Position numbers and translations under genes: made by a program. Source: Nitrosomonas communis (lineage in GTDB: Bacteria; Pseudomonadota; Gammaproteobacteria; Burkholderiales; Nitrosomonadaceae). From it: 64,000 bases of DNA. Every line of letters begins with the position of its first letter. The first letter of the stretch is position 1. Positions 56,024 to 64,000 of this stretch are shown here, in pieces. The stretch covers positions 2,356,001 to 2,420,000 of the forward strand of contig NZ_CP011451.1 of NCBI RefSeq assembly GCF_001007935.1, read 5' to 3'. The notes beneath the pieces were generated by a model. The model searched no databases. It had not been told where the DNA came from and was given only the letters and a program-made list of their open reading frames with translations.

Positions 56024-56746
56024 TAACGTGAGTTCGATATAATGATTGCGCTACCACAACTGAAAGAGCTTGAGGGAGTCTGATATCAAGCGAGAGTTTC
56101 TTCTCTCGAAAAGTGTAAGCCACCAGCCCGGCATCAGATTAACAAAGTAATTAAATGGGGTGCGATGAGGGGAATGCTCGATTTGCAAGTATCTTACAAC
56201 GGGCCATTGGCGGCTCCCATAAGCTGTCTTTCCCCGGGCAGTAAACTCTGCCATTAACTTTATAAGATCCAATGTGGCGGTTGTGACACGCACTGATCTT
56301 GATCAATCAATGCAGCTGATTCCACTACATTGTCCAAAGCGGCCGGTCAGAAAGTAGCACAAGGGCGCCAGGCTGCCTTGCAATAAACTCAACAAAGCGG
56401 TTGTAGCTCACTAATCTTCGAAAACAAGACTGATGCCTCAACACCTCACCACCTAAATAATAGTGTTTAAACGTCCGATAGCCGGACAGATGAAATCCCA
56501 CCATGATGGTCATGACTGTCACTTAAACACAGTTATGCTCGTCGCCGACGCCGTTTCAGCGATGAATCCGACAAGTACTAATCCCAGCTCGGCTCAAACT
56601 CTTTACAAAAGTCGTCAATCACGCAAAAAATCGTTATAGTATCCATTGAATCTGGCCCCTCTAAGGATGAAATTCTTTTCCAAGATAACTTCATCATAAG
56701 GAATTCAGATTCCTTTTGCTGCTTTTCTTATCCCGAACTTACGTTA
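56024..56746 (-). pseudogene. IS982-family element relic
   Basis: The ends TAACGTGAGTTCG (56024) and the diverged CGAACTTACGTTA (56734-56746) are inverted repeats of the family at 13996. On the minus strand an N-terminal piece reads MTVMTIMVGFHLSGYRTFKHYYLGG and LVSYNRFVEFIARQPGAL. A C-terminal piece reads YLQIEHSPHRTPFNYFVNLMPG. These are typical IS982 transposase ends, but the catalytic middle is deleted and frames are broken. Confidence 0.75.
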
Positions 56747-57279
56747 TTTATACTGTCTGCGATTCGCCTTCGTATTATATTTGATTTGGAGACGAAATAA
56801 TAAGCAATTGTGTCCTTTAAAGAAACAAGTGATTTCTTATTTGATTACTTAATTTTATTATCTGTACCGGTATTATGAAACATAAAAAATCAAATGTTTA
56901 TAATAACTAGGTCTAATAGTTTAAAAACCTTAATATTATTATAAATAATATTAAAATCAATCGTCTGTAAGAGTTAAGTAAAACGCCACTTTAAAGAATC
57001 AAGTGAATTATAGATTTGTTTTTTGCAGAGAACGTATTCTCTATATGGATATTCTTAATGAAATACAAATACAATATCTCTGATAAAAACTTTTGAATAA
57101 AGGAATGGAGTGGGAATTAAACTAAGTTGGTAGAAGTGTTTGATCAAAAAACTGGCTTTCTTGATGACTGTTTCAATATTTGGTTTTATGATCCCGGGTA
57201 AGATACTTGCTCAATGTGTTATTTACAGGCTGAATAAACCATACTTTATTGGCTATTACTCTCATCTTGGGTGATTTTT
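56747..57279. other. AT-rich stretch before the cytochrome genes
   Basis: About 530 bp. No gene is supported. From 56850 to 57060 the sequence is very AT-rich. It presumably carries the promoter of the cytochrome operon, but no convincing pair of boxes stands out. Confidence 0.4.
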
Positions 57280-58044
57280 ATGGAAAAAACAGGTAAAAAA
57301 ACAAGTGGTGGTAATATGATATGCCTTGCTCCGCTCGTTTTTTTATTTTTTTTCCAATTCGCTGCCGCGGCAGACATACCGCCAGTCAATGTTCCCGATA
57401 CCATGGCGGAACGCGTAAAAGCATGTATCACTTGCCATGGTCCGGAGGATAAGAAAGGTAGAGATGTGTATTATCCGCGCATCGCTGGCAAGCCGGAAGG
57501 TTATCTTTTTAATCAGCTACGCAATTTCAGAGATGGTAGGCGTCATTATCAACCCATGGCTTGGCTGCTGAAAGGTTTGCCTGATCAATACCTGCGGGAC
57601 ATGGCTGCATATTTTGCTTCGCTGAAACAGATTTTTCCTCCCCCTGAGCCGATGAGTTCTGCTTCCGCCGACATCGAACTGGCCCGTAAGCTTATATTTC
57701 AGGGTGATCCTGCCCGAGAAATTCCCGCGTGTGTTGAATGCCATGGAAAGGATTTAATGGGAACAGCGCCTTTTATCCCTGGCTTGCTAGGCCTGCCACG
57801 TATCTACATAATCGCCCAATTTGGTAGCTGGCAGAATGGCGGTATGATGCGGGGCCAAACCTCTGACTGCATGTCAGAAATTGCAAAACAGCTTACTACT
57901 GCGGAGGCGAATGTCATAGCAACTTGGTTGGCTGCACAGCCGGTTTCGGAAGCACTCCTCAAGCAGGAGCATTCTGCAGCCCTCTCTGAAAAAATGGCTA
58001 GACGTTGCAGTAGTATTGTCATGCCATCTCCCGCACTGCAATGA
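57280..58044 (+). CDS. Dihaem cytochrome c (c4-like)
   Basis: The protein has 254 residues. A signal peptide (MICLAPLVFLFFFQFAAAADIP) sends it to the periplasm. Two haem sites, CITCH (Cys 49) and CVECH (about Cys 151), divide the protein into halves, as in cytochrome c4. Each half has a downstream methionine that could be the axial ligand. The start ATG 57280 is chosen over GTG 57271. It overlaps the next cytochrome gene by ATGA, so the two are translated together and probably work as an electron relay. Confidence 0.85.
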   Translation: MEKTGKKTSGGNMICLAPLVFLFFFQFAAAADIPPVNVPDTMAERVKACITCHGPEDKKGRDVYYPRIAGKPEGYLFNQLRNFRDGRRHYQPMAWLLKGLPDQYLRDMAAYFASLKQIFPPPEPMSSASADIELARKLIFQGDPAREIPACVECHGKDLMGTAPFIPGLLGLPRIYIIAQFGSWQNGGMMRGQTSDCMSEIAKQLTTAEANVIATWLAAQPVSEALLKQEHSAALSEKMARRCSSIVMPSPALQ

Positions 58045-59327
58045 AGCGCTCTGTCATCTCCGCTGCAGTAGTTGGATTAATCCTCGCTGTATTTCTGGTT
58101 TCGATCGGTTTTTCTCCTGTGAGTGAAAAGTCTGCAGTGGCAAAGCTAGAAGATAACATTGTGGAACAACAGGTACAGCAAGCACGAGGCGCGTATCTTG
58201 CACATATCGGCAATTGCATGGGGTGTCATACTGGACAAAACGGGCAGCCCTACGCTGGAGGACATATTCTTGAGACGCCTATCGGAACATTCATAACACC
58301 TAATATTACACCTGACCAGCAAACCGGTATTGGTCTCTGGAATGAGGAGGATTTCTGGCGGGCGCTGCATGAAGGCAAGGGACGCAATGGCGATCTTTTG
58401 TATCCGGCTTTTCCATACACGGAATATACAAGAATCACTCGCGAGGATTCCAATGCAATTTTCGCCTATCTTCAATCTCTCCCGTCCATTCAACAACAAA
58501 ACCCACCGAACCAGATCCATTTCCCTTTTAATTTCCGTCCGCTCATTTATATCTGGCGAGCCCTCTATTTCGAGCAAGGTATTTACCAGCCTGAAGCTGG
58601 AAAGAGCGATGAATGGAATCGAGGAGCATATCTGGTGCAAGGACTCGGGCATTGCAATGCCTGCCACACAACTCGGAATCCGCTGGGTGCAAGTCAGGGC
58701 GAAATTCTGGGGGGAGGACAGCTCATGGGTTCTAACTGGTATGCGCCATCCCTGACTTCGCTGCAAGAAGCAAGCACTTCCGATTGGCCGATCCACGAAA
58801 TCGTTCAACTACTCACGGTAGGCTTGTCATCCCGTGCGATCACAACAGGGCCGATGGCAGCTGTCGTCAGTCAAAGTCTTCAGCATTTGTCAAAAGATGA
58901 TGCGCATGCTATGGCAGTCTATCTGCAGTCTTTACCGAAGACCGCTCCCCATTCAAGGGGAATCGCTCCTGAGCTTACGGAGGAGGTTGACAGGCAGCTC
59001 CAGCATGGCCACAAGATCTACGAGACACACTGTCAGGATTGTCATGGAAGCTTCGGGCAAGGTGCACCAGGGGCATATCCTCCGTTGGCTGGCAACCGTA
59101 GCGTCACACTAGCGTCCCCGATTAACGTGATTCGTAGCATTCTATACGGCGGTTACGCACCAGTCACGGCAAGTAATCCACGTCCTTACGGCATGCCGCC
59201 GTTTGCACACATCTTGAATGATGAAGAGATCGCATTAGTATTGTCGTATATCCGTAATGCATGGGGTAACCGCGGGAGCATAATCACCTCAGTTCAAGTT
59301 GATAGAAGCCGAAAAGGCGCACAATGA
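58041..59327 (+). CDS. Trihaem cytochrome c (dehydrogenase subunit-like)
   Basis: The protein has 428 residues. An N-terminal membrane/signal segment (VISAAVVGLILAVFLVSIGF) precedes three haem motifs: CMGCH (Cys 59), CNACH (Cys 205) and CQDCH (Cys 331). The layout is that of the cytochrome subunit of membrane-bound alcohol or gluconate dehydrogenases, but no catalytic subunit is next to it. Here it is paired with a c4-like cytochrome. Role inferred: electron transfer across the periplasm. It ends at a MITE. Confidence 0.85.
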   Translation: MKRSVISAAVVGLILAVFLVSIGFSPVSEKSAVAKLEDNIVEQQVQQARGAYLAHIGNCMGCHTGQNGQPYAGGHILETPIGTFITPNITPDQQTGIGLWNEEDFWRALHEGKGRNGDLLYPAFPYTEYTRITREDSNAIFAYLQSLPSIQQQNPPNQIHFPFNFRPLIYIWRALYFEQGIYQPEAGKSDEWNRGAYLVQGLGHCNACHTTRNPLGASQGEILGGGQLMGSNWYAPSLTSLQEASTSDWPIHEIVQLLTVGLSSRAITTGPMAAVVSQSLQHLSKDDAHAMAVYLQSLPKTAPHSRGIAPELTEEVDRQLQHGHKIYETHCQDCHGSFGQGAPGAYPPLAGNRSVTLASPINVIRSILYGGYAPVTASNPRPYGMPPFAHILNDEEIALVLSYIRNAWGNRGSIITSVQVDRSRKGAQ

Positions 59328-59331
59328 GATA

Positions 59332-59433
59332 ACTCCATCTCCAAATCAAACATAACACGAAGGTGAGCTGCAGGCAGTATCAATCATACGGCAAGGTGAA
59401 GTCGACAAAGCCAGTTCTGATTTAGAAATGGAA
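59332..59433. mobile_element. 97-bp MITE, copy 2
   Basis: A diverged copy of the 44170-44272 element. The right end AGAAATGGAAT (59424-59434) is kept and the left end is degraded to ACTCCATCTCC. It lies between the convergent cytochrome and yicC genes and may contribute to their transcript ends. Confidence 0.7.
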
Positions 59434-59445
59434 TAGAATTTTATA

Positions 59446-60312
59446 TCATTCAATGTTCTGAACTTGCTCACGCATTTGTTCGATCAATATTTTTAGTTCC
59501 ACAGAAATTTTTGAAACTTCTATGTCTACAGATTTTGAACCAAGAGTATTAGCCTCCCGATTAAGTTCCTGCATTAAGAAATCAAGCCGTTTGCCAACAC
59601 ACCCTCCCTTTAATAAGGCGTGTTCCACTTCATCTAGATGAGTTTGTAATCGTGATAATTCCTCGTCTATATCAATTTTGCTGGCAAATAATATTAGCTC
59701 TTGCCGAAGACGATCATCGTTACCATCTATTTTTGCTTCTTGCAAACGTGTTATTAACTTTTCCTGAAAATTAGCGAGTAACATTGGAATACGCGGTGAG
59801 AGCGCCGTTGTCAATTGGCGTAATTGGCGCAGACGCTCCAGCAATGTATTCTTCAGTTTTTCTCCTTCACGAACACGCGTAGCGATAAACTCATTCAAAG
59901 TCGCCTGAAGTAATTCCATGCAAGCTTCATGTAGTGCTGGAGTAGACGCCATATCGCTTTTCAATATGTCAGGCCAACTCAAAATGTCTGCTACAGTCAG
60001 GCTTTTTGCATCCGAAAGAGCTGATTTAACCGTGTTGTTCAGCTCTATTAATCTACTTAATAACGGCTCATTGAGCTGTTGAGGTAAATCTACTTTAGCG
60101 TACGGCATGAAGGTTAAACGGCAATCAATTTTCCCTCGCTTTAACTGAGTATTCAGGAGCTCACGCATTGCGGGTTCCAGCAAGCGGAATTCATCTGGCA
60201 AACGGAACTGAATATCGAGATAGCGATTATTAACCGAGCGTAGTTCTAGCGTTAGGGAGCCATGTGCAATCTCCTTAGACATAACGGCATAACCTGTCAT
60301 GCTGGCTATCAT
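59446..60312 (-). CDS. yicC: YicC-family endoribonuclease-like protein
   Basis: The protein has 288 residues. N-terminal MIASMTGYAV with RSVNNRYLDIQFRLPDEFR and the C-terminal DUF1732 part (GKRLDFLMQELNREANTLGSKS) are diagnostic. YicC proteins are linked to RNA turnover and stress survival. The gene lies downstream of the urea genes in the same direction, about 140 bp away, so partial co-transcription is possible. Confidence 0.93.
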   Translation of the reverse strand: MIASMTGYAVMSKEIAHGSLTLELRSVNNRYLDIQFRLPDEFRLLEPAMRELLNTQLKRGKIDCRLTFMPYAKVDLPQQLNEPLLSRLIELNNTVKSALSDAKSLTVADILSWPDILKSDMASTPALHEACMELLQATLNEFIATRVREGEKLKNTLLERLRQLRQLTTALSPRIPMLLANFQEKLITRLQEAKIDGNDDRLRQELILFASKIDIDEELSRLQTHLDEVEHALLKGGCVGKRLDFLMQELNREANTLGSKSVDIEVSKISVELKILIEQMREQVQNIE

Positions 60313-60450
60313 GAGTTTTTCCTTACCTTAATAATAATCTTGATATGAGTCAGTATAGAAGGTTGGTCAGTTGAAAGCCATGAATCTTTTAATATGCTTT
60401 TTCTCCTCATCAACGAGTCGATTAAAACGGATGAACCCAGAGGAGTAAGT

Positions 60451-62271
60451 TTATGGATGGGCTAATTGTTGGAGATAGTTGCGCCATCCACCAAAATGGC
60501 TGATATCAGTAGCTTTTTTGATGGCATAATGTTCACAGAGAAAACCTTGCACTGTTTCACCATTTACCAAGGTAATAGTGCCGATACCTAACGGTGCTGG
60601 AATGAGGGCGACAAAGCTGCCAAATTTGCGTGCCGGCAACTCCCAAATTTCCAATTCAATAGCGAAGCCTCGTTCATTCTCATTTACTCGAATTAAGCCA
60701 GGACGTTGAGGTGGTTGGCCTGGCAATGCATAGAGCTTGTAGTCTGAGGAAGTCGTGGTGCTGGTTATTAATCGGCCCTGGCGAGTAGTCAATTGTTCAT
60801 TTAGCGGTAGGCCGGATAAATGTGCGCCACAAACGGCGATACGAATCTGACTAGACTGAAGTACGTCAGGGAAATGAGTTTTAGGTAACGCAATACCCGT
60901 CGCACCCAAAGGCAGTGAGTAGAGCGCTTGCAAACGGTGCGCAAGATGCAGTAAGGGCATATCCTGGTGAGCAGGTGCCACCAGCGAAATACCAAAAGGA
61001 AGCCCATTATGTTGAAAACCAGCAGGGGTAGCGACGGCTGTATAGTCGAGCAGATTCATGAAATTGGTGTAATAACCCAGATGGGTATTGAGACGTATCG
61101 GATCTTGCTGCATGGCTTGGACAGAATAGATCGTGCCGGCAGTGGGGGAAAGCAAACAATCAACCCTTTGCCAGATCTGATCTGCCTGCTGTTTAATCCG
61201 ACGCAATTGATCGTATCCTTTAAAGGCGTCAGCGGCGGAGTATTGTTTCGCAGCTGAGATAATTTCGCGTATCGGCGCAATGATTTGATCGCCTTGGGAC
61301 TCGAAAAATGACTGAATCGCTGTATACCGTTCGGCTATCCAAGGGCCTTCATAGAGAAGGCGGGCAGCTTCGAGAAAAGGTTCAAAATCGATTTCAATCG
61401 CTTCTCCACCCAGCGTATGCATCGAGGCGACTGCCTCATAGAACAACCGCTCACTTTCAAGGTTACCGAAGAATTGCAATTGCTGCCTACGCGGAACAGC
61501 AAAGCGAAAATGGGAAACTGCACCAAAGTCAAAGTTATATTCTTCTCTTTGCCTGGAATAAATATCTTCAGCATCGTAGCCAGCAGAAACCTCCAGAATG
61601 CGCGCGGCATCAGCAGCAGTCAATGCAAAAATTGATATGGTATCGAGGGAGCGGCAGGCTGGCACCAGGCCATGCGCTGAAAGCCAGCCTTTTGTCGGTT
61701 TATAACCAATCAAATTATTAAAAGCGGCAGGAACCCTGCCCGAGCCTGCGGTATCGGTGCCAAGACTGAAACATACCTGCCCCTTGGCGACAGCAACCGC
61801 CGAGCCTGAGCTCGAACCGCCGGAAATATAATCACGGTTAAACGCATTGCGGCAAGCACCATAGGGAGAGCGGGTACCATTCAGGCCTGTGGCGAATTGG
61901 TCCAGATTGGTTTTGCCGATAGGAATGGCGCCAGCATCCATCAATCTGCGCACAACCGTCGCGCTGCGAGAGGGTGTGTAGGCAAAAGCTGGGCAGGCAG
62001 CCGTGGTCGGTACACCGGCAAGATCAATATTATCCTTGATGGCAAAGGGAATCCCATATAGCGGGAGTTCCGCCATTCCCTTTGCTTCTACCTGGCTTGC
62101 ATAATATTTCAAGGACTCCAGTGGAAGTGGAGTAATCCAAACATGGTCCGGATCATGTTGAATTTCAACATGAATCCTCTCTACCAGTTGAGTGGGGGAT
62201 AACTCACCCCTTGCGTAGCGTTGCAGTAAAGAGACAATATCACTGAGCGGATAAAATTTTTCCATTGTCAC
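60451..62271 (-). CDS. Allophanate hydrolase
   Basis: The protein has 606 residues. The amidase-signature domain (about 1-440) has the Ser-cisSer-Lys triad: Lys about 77 in [10 protein letters not shown] and serines in [12 protein letters not shown] (about 148-159), with [13 protein letters not shown]. The C-terminal domain (about 470-606) is the allophanate-hydrolase-specific extension. It splits allophanate to ammonia and CO2. It overlaps the urea carboxylase gene by ATGA. Together they are the ATP-dependent, urease-free route from urea to ammonia. Confidence 0.93.
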   Translation of the reverse strand: MTMEKFYPLSDIVSLLQRYARGELSPTQLVERIHVEIQHDPDHVWITPLPLESLKYYASQVEAKGMAELPLYGIPFAIKDNIDLAGVPTTAACPAFAYTPSRSATVVRRLMDAGAIPIGKTNLDQFATGLNGTRSPYGACRNAFNRDYISGGSSSGSAVAVAKGQVCFSLGTDTAGSGRVPAAFNNLIGYKPTKGWLSAHGLVPACRSLDTISIFALTAADAARILEVSAGYDAEDIYSRQREEYNFDFGAVSHFRFAVPRRQQLQFFGNLESERLFYEAVASMHTLGGEAIEIDFEPFLEAARLLYEGPWIAERYTAIQSFFESQGDQIIAPIREIISAAKQYSAADAFKGYDQLRRIKQQADQIWQRVDCLLSPTAGTIYSVQAMQQDPIRLNTHLGYYTNFMNLLDYTAVATPAGFQHNGLPFGISLVAPAHQDMPLLHLAHRLQALYSLPLGATGIALPKTHFPDVLQSSQIRIAVCGAHLSGLPLNEQLTTRQGRLITSTTTSSDYKLYALPGQPPQRPGLIRVNENERGFAIELEIWELPARKFGSFVALIPAPLGIGTITLVNGETVQGFLCEHYAIKKATDISHFGGWRNYLQQLAHP

Positions 62272-64000
62272 ACTTCTTCCTGAATAATGAGTAGTACTTG
62301 ACCGGCAGATACATATCCCCCTTGTTTGCAGAATAATTGTTGCACGGTGCCCGTGACAGGCGAATCTACCGAGAATTCCATTTTCATGGATTCGACCATG
62401 ATCAGCTGTTTTCCTGCTTCTACGGGTTCTCCTTCCCTGACCAGCAGCTTCCAGACTGTGCCTGTTACTTGAGAAGTGACAGCTTGCGCACCTTCTGGTA
62501 AGTCGAGTTCGCTCTGTGCATCGGCTTCTTCCAGTACATCTTCACTGATATATTGAGCTAAGTGATTAGCCTGCCAGCGTTGGCGTTCAGCTTCGAACGC
62601 AGCTTGCTGTTTAGCTTTGAATGCATGGATACTGGCAGCATGTTGCTGCAGAAAAGCGTTGTATTCACTCAGATTCAGAACCGTTTCTTCCGTGCGTAGC
62701 TTGAAACGTCCGGTAATGAAATCGTTACGCAGTGTGAGGAGTTCACTTTCGCTGATGGGATAAAAACGGATTTGATCAAAGAAACGTAGTAACCAGGGAC
62801 GGCCTTCCTTGAAATCGGCGGTTTGGCGATAGCGATTCCACATTTGTACGGTGCGACCGACAAACTGGTAGCCGCCCGGGCCTTCCATACCATAGATGCA
62901 TAAATAGGCACCGCCAATCCCGACAGCATTCTCAGGTGTCCAGGTACGTGCGGGATTGTATTTGGTGGTGACAAGACGATGACGGGGGTCGAGCGGGGTC
63001 GCGACCGGTGCGCCCAGATAAACATCCCCCAGCCCCATGACCAAATAGCTCGCTGCAAATACAATATGCTGAACTTCTTCGATGCTCTCCAAGCCATTAA
63101 TGCGGCGAATAAATTCGATATTACTTGGGCACCACGGTGCGTCGCTGCGGACCGATTGCATGTATTTTTCAATAGCGAGCCGCGTAGCGGCGTCATCCCA
63201 GGATAAAGGTAGATAGATGATGCGGGACGGTACTTCCATATCATCGATTGCGGGCAGCTCGTTTTCACCTGCCATCAGAAGAGTCATTAACGTATGGCGC
63301 GTTAATCGTCGTGAATCAAAATGGATTTGCAGGGAGCGAATGCCGGGCGTCAGATCCAGGATACCAGCAAGCTCACCGCTGTCGATACGTTGCTGTAGCC
63401 ATGTCATCAAAGCATGAGCCCGGAAGCGTAAATTAAGATCGAGCACAGGCGGACCATATTCGATTAACAAATATTTATCGCCAGACTGACGATAAGTTAC
63501 TTGCACCTGTTTTTTGCTCTCAGAAATACGATGCAAAACGGGATTTTCCAGCTTCGCAGATTGAGTAGAAATTGAGATATTTCCATCGGCATGAAGATGC
63601 TGGATCAGCAAGTTCTGTTGTTGCTCCAGCGCAAGCGCATCTTCCATCGCTATTGCGCGGAAATGGAGGCTATCGCCTGGTCTAAGCTGGCCAATTTTCC
63701 ATAACTCTGCATAAGCTATGGTAACCGGACAAACAAAGCCACCCAGACTGGGGCCATCAGGACCAAGGATGATCGGCATATCGCCGGTAAAATCAACTGC
63801 GCCAACCGCGTAGGCGTTATCATGAATATTGGAAGGATGCAGCCCAGCTTCGCCGCCATCCATACGCGCCCATTGTGGTTTAGGACCGATGAGGCGCACC
63901 CCGGTACGACTGGAGTTATGATGGACTTTCCATTCAGCGGCAAAAAAATGTTCAATGTCTGCTTCGGTAAAGAAATCGGGCGCCCCATGTGGACCATACA
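62268..64000 (-). CDS. Urea carboxylase, C-terminal part (runs off the window)
   Basis: The frame enters from the right edge ([36 protein letters not shown] has no start here), so the N-terminal biotin carboxylase domain lies outside. Visible are the second half of the KipA-like domain ([36 protein letters not shown]), the KipI-like domain (about 63430-62750) and a biotin carrier domain with the target lysine in VESMKMEF (about 62380-62400). The enzyme carboxylates urea to allophanate with ATP and bicarbonate. Confidence 0.95.
   Translation of the reverse strand, partial: YGPHGAPDFFTEADIEHFFAAEWKVHHNSSRTGVRLIGPKPQWARMDGGEAGLHPSNIHDNAYAVGAVDFTGDMPIILGPDGPSLGGFVCPVTIAYAELWKIGQLRPGDSLHFRAIAMEDALALEQQQNLLIQHLHADGNISISTQSAKLENPVLHRISESKKQVQVTYRQSGDKYLLIEYGPPVLDLNLRFRAHALMTWLQQRIDSGELAGILDLTPGIRSLQIHFDSRRLTRHTLMTLLMAGENELPAIDDMEVPSRIIYLPLSWDDAATRLAIEKYMQSVRSDAPWCPSNIEFIRRINGLESIEEVQHIVFAASYLVMGLGDVYLGAPVATPLDPRHRLVTTKYNPARTWTPENAVGIGGAYLCIYGMEGPGGYQFVGRTVQMWNRYRQTADFKEGRPWLLRFFDQIRFYPISESELLTLRNDFITGRFKLRTEETVLNLSEYNAFLQQHAASIHAFKAKQQAAFEAERQRWQANHLAQYISEDVLEEADAQSELDLPEGAQAVTSQVTGTVWKLLVREGEPVEAGKQLIMVESMKMEFSVDSPVTGTVQQLFCKQGGYVSAGQVLLIIQEEV

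Overview
The window looks like a piece of a betaproteobacterial chromosome, most likely a Nitrosomonas-like ammonia oxidiser. This is inferred from the gene mix: urea carboxylase/allophanate hydrolase, paired multi-haem c-type cytochromes, a FutA/FbpA-type ferric iron transporter, fumC, alanine dehydrogenase, and many decayed insertion sequences. No rRNA or marker gene proves it.

Region 1 (1-15.6 kb) is a graveyard of mobile DNA. A decayed prophage-like segment holds a split dNMP kinase, a P-loop protein with a nonsense codon, a zinc-ribbon protein, HicAB and a C4-like antisense RNA leader before a truncated AntA antirepressor. It is cut by two ISAzo13-family elements, an IS3-family element with 31-bp ends, and two direct copies of a 1.66-kb IS3-like element. 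One of these copies sits in an hsdM fragment with a perfect GTTAT target duplication. Another IS3 element is interrupted by an IS110-family element. The IS110 left end carries four short guide-like segments that match its own target and its own ends, so it is a readable bridge RNA.

Region 2 (15.6-30.26 kb) is a genomic island. A 14-bp direct repeat of the tRNA-Ser 3' end bounds it. It carries a P4-type integrase, an AlpA-like regulator, a Toprim protein and a P-loop replication protein. These are followed by inverted arrays of 9-bp iterons. The cargo is a PAS-GGDEF diguanylate cyclase, a PsiE-like and a haemolysin III-like membrane protein, and a LlaGI-like type ISP restriction-modification enzyme broken by one extra A in an A7 run.

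Region 3 (31-43.9 kb) is chromosomal core: a radical SAM protein, queD, tatD, ygfZ, a YgfX-like gene, an LpxK-Trm112 fusion, zipA, smc, queF, fumC and a DUF486 protein. queD and queF belong to the same queuosine pathway.

Region 4 (43.9-64 kb) alternates relic DNA with core genes. The relics are two small MITE families, an IS982 relic series, an IS1380-like relic and a filamentous-phage-like remnant. The core genes are ald, a probably Fur-controlled iron ABC operon, mltB, trxA, rho, rpmE, two overlapping cytochrome c genes, yicC, and an overlapping allophanate hydrolase/urea carboxylase pair that runs off the right edge.
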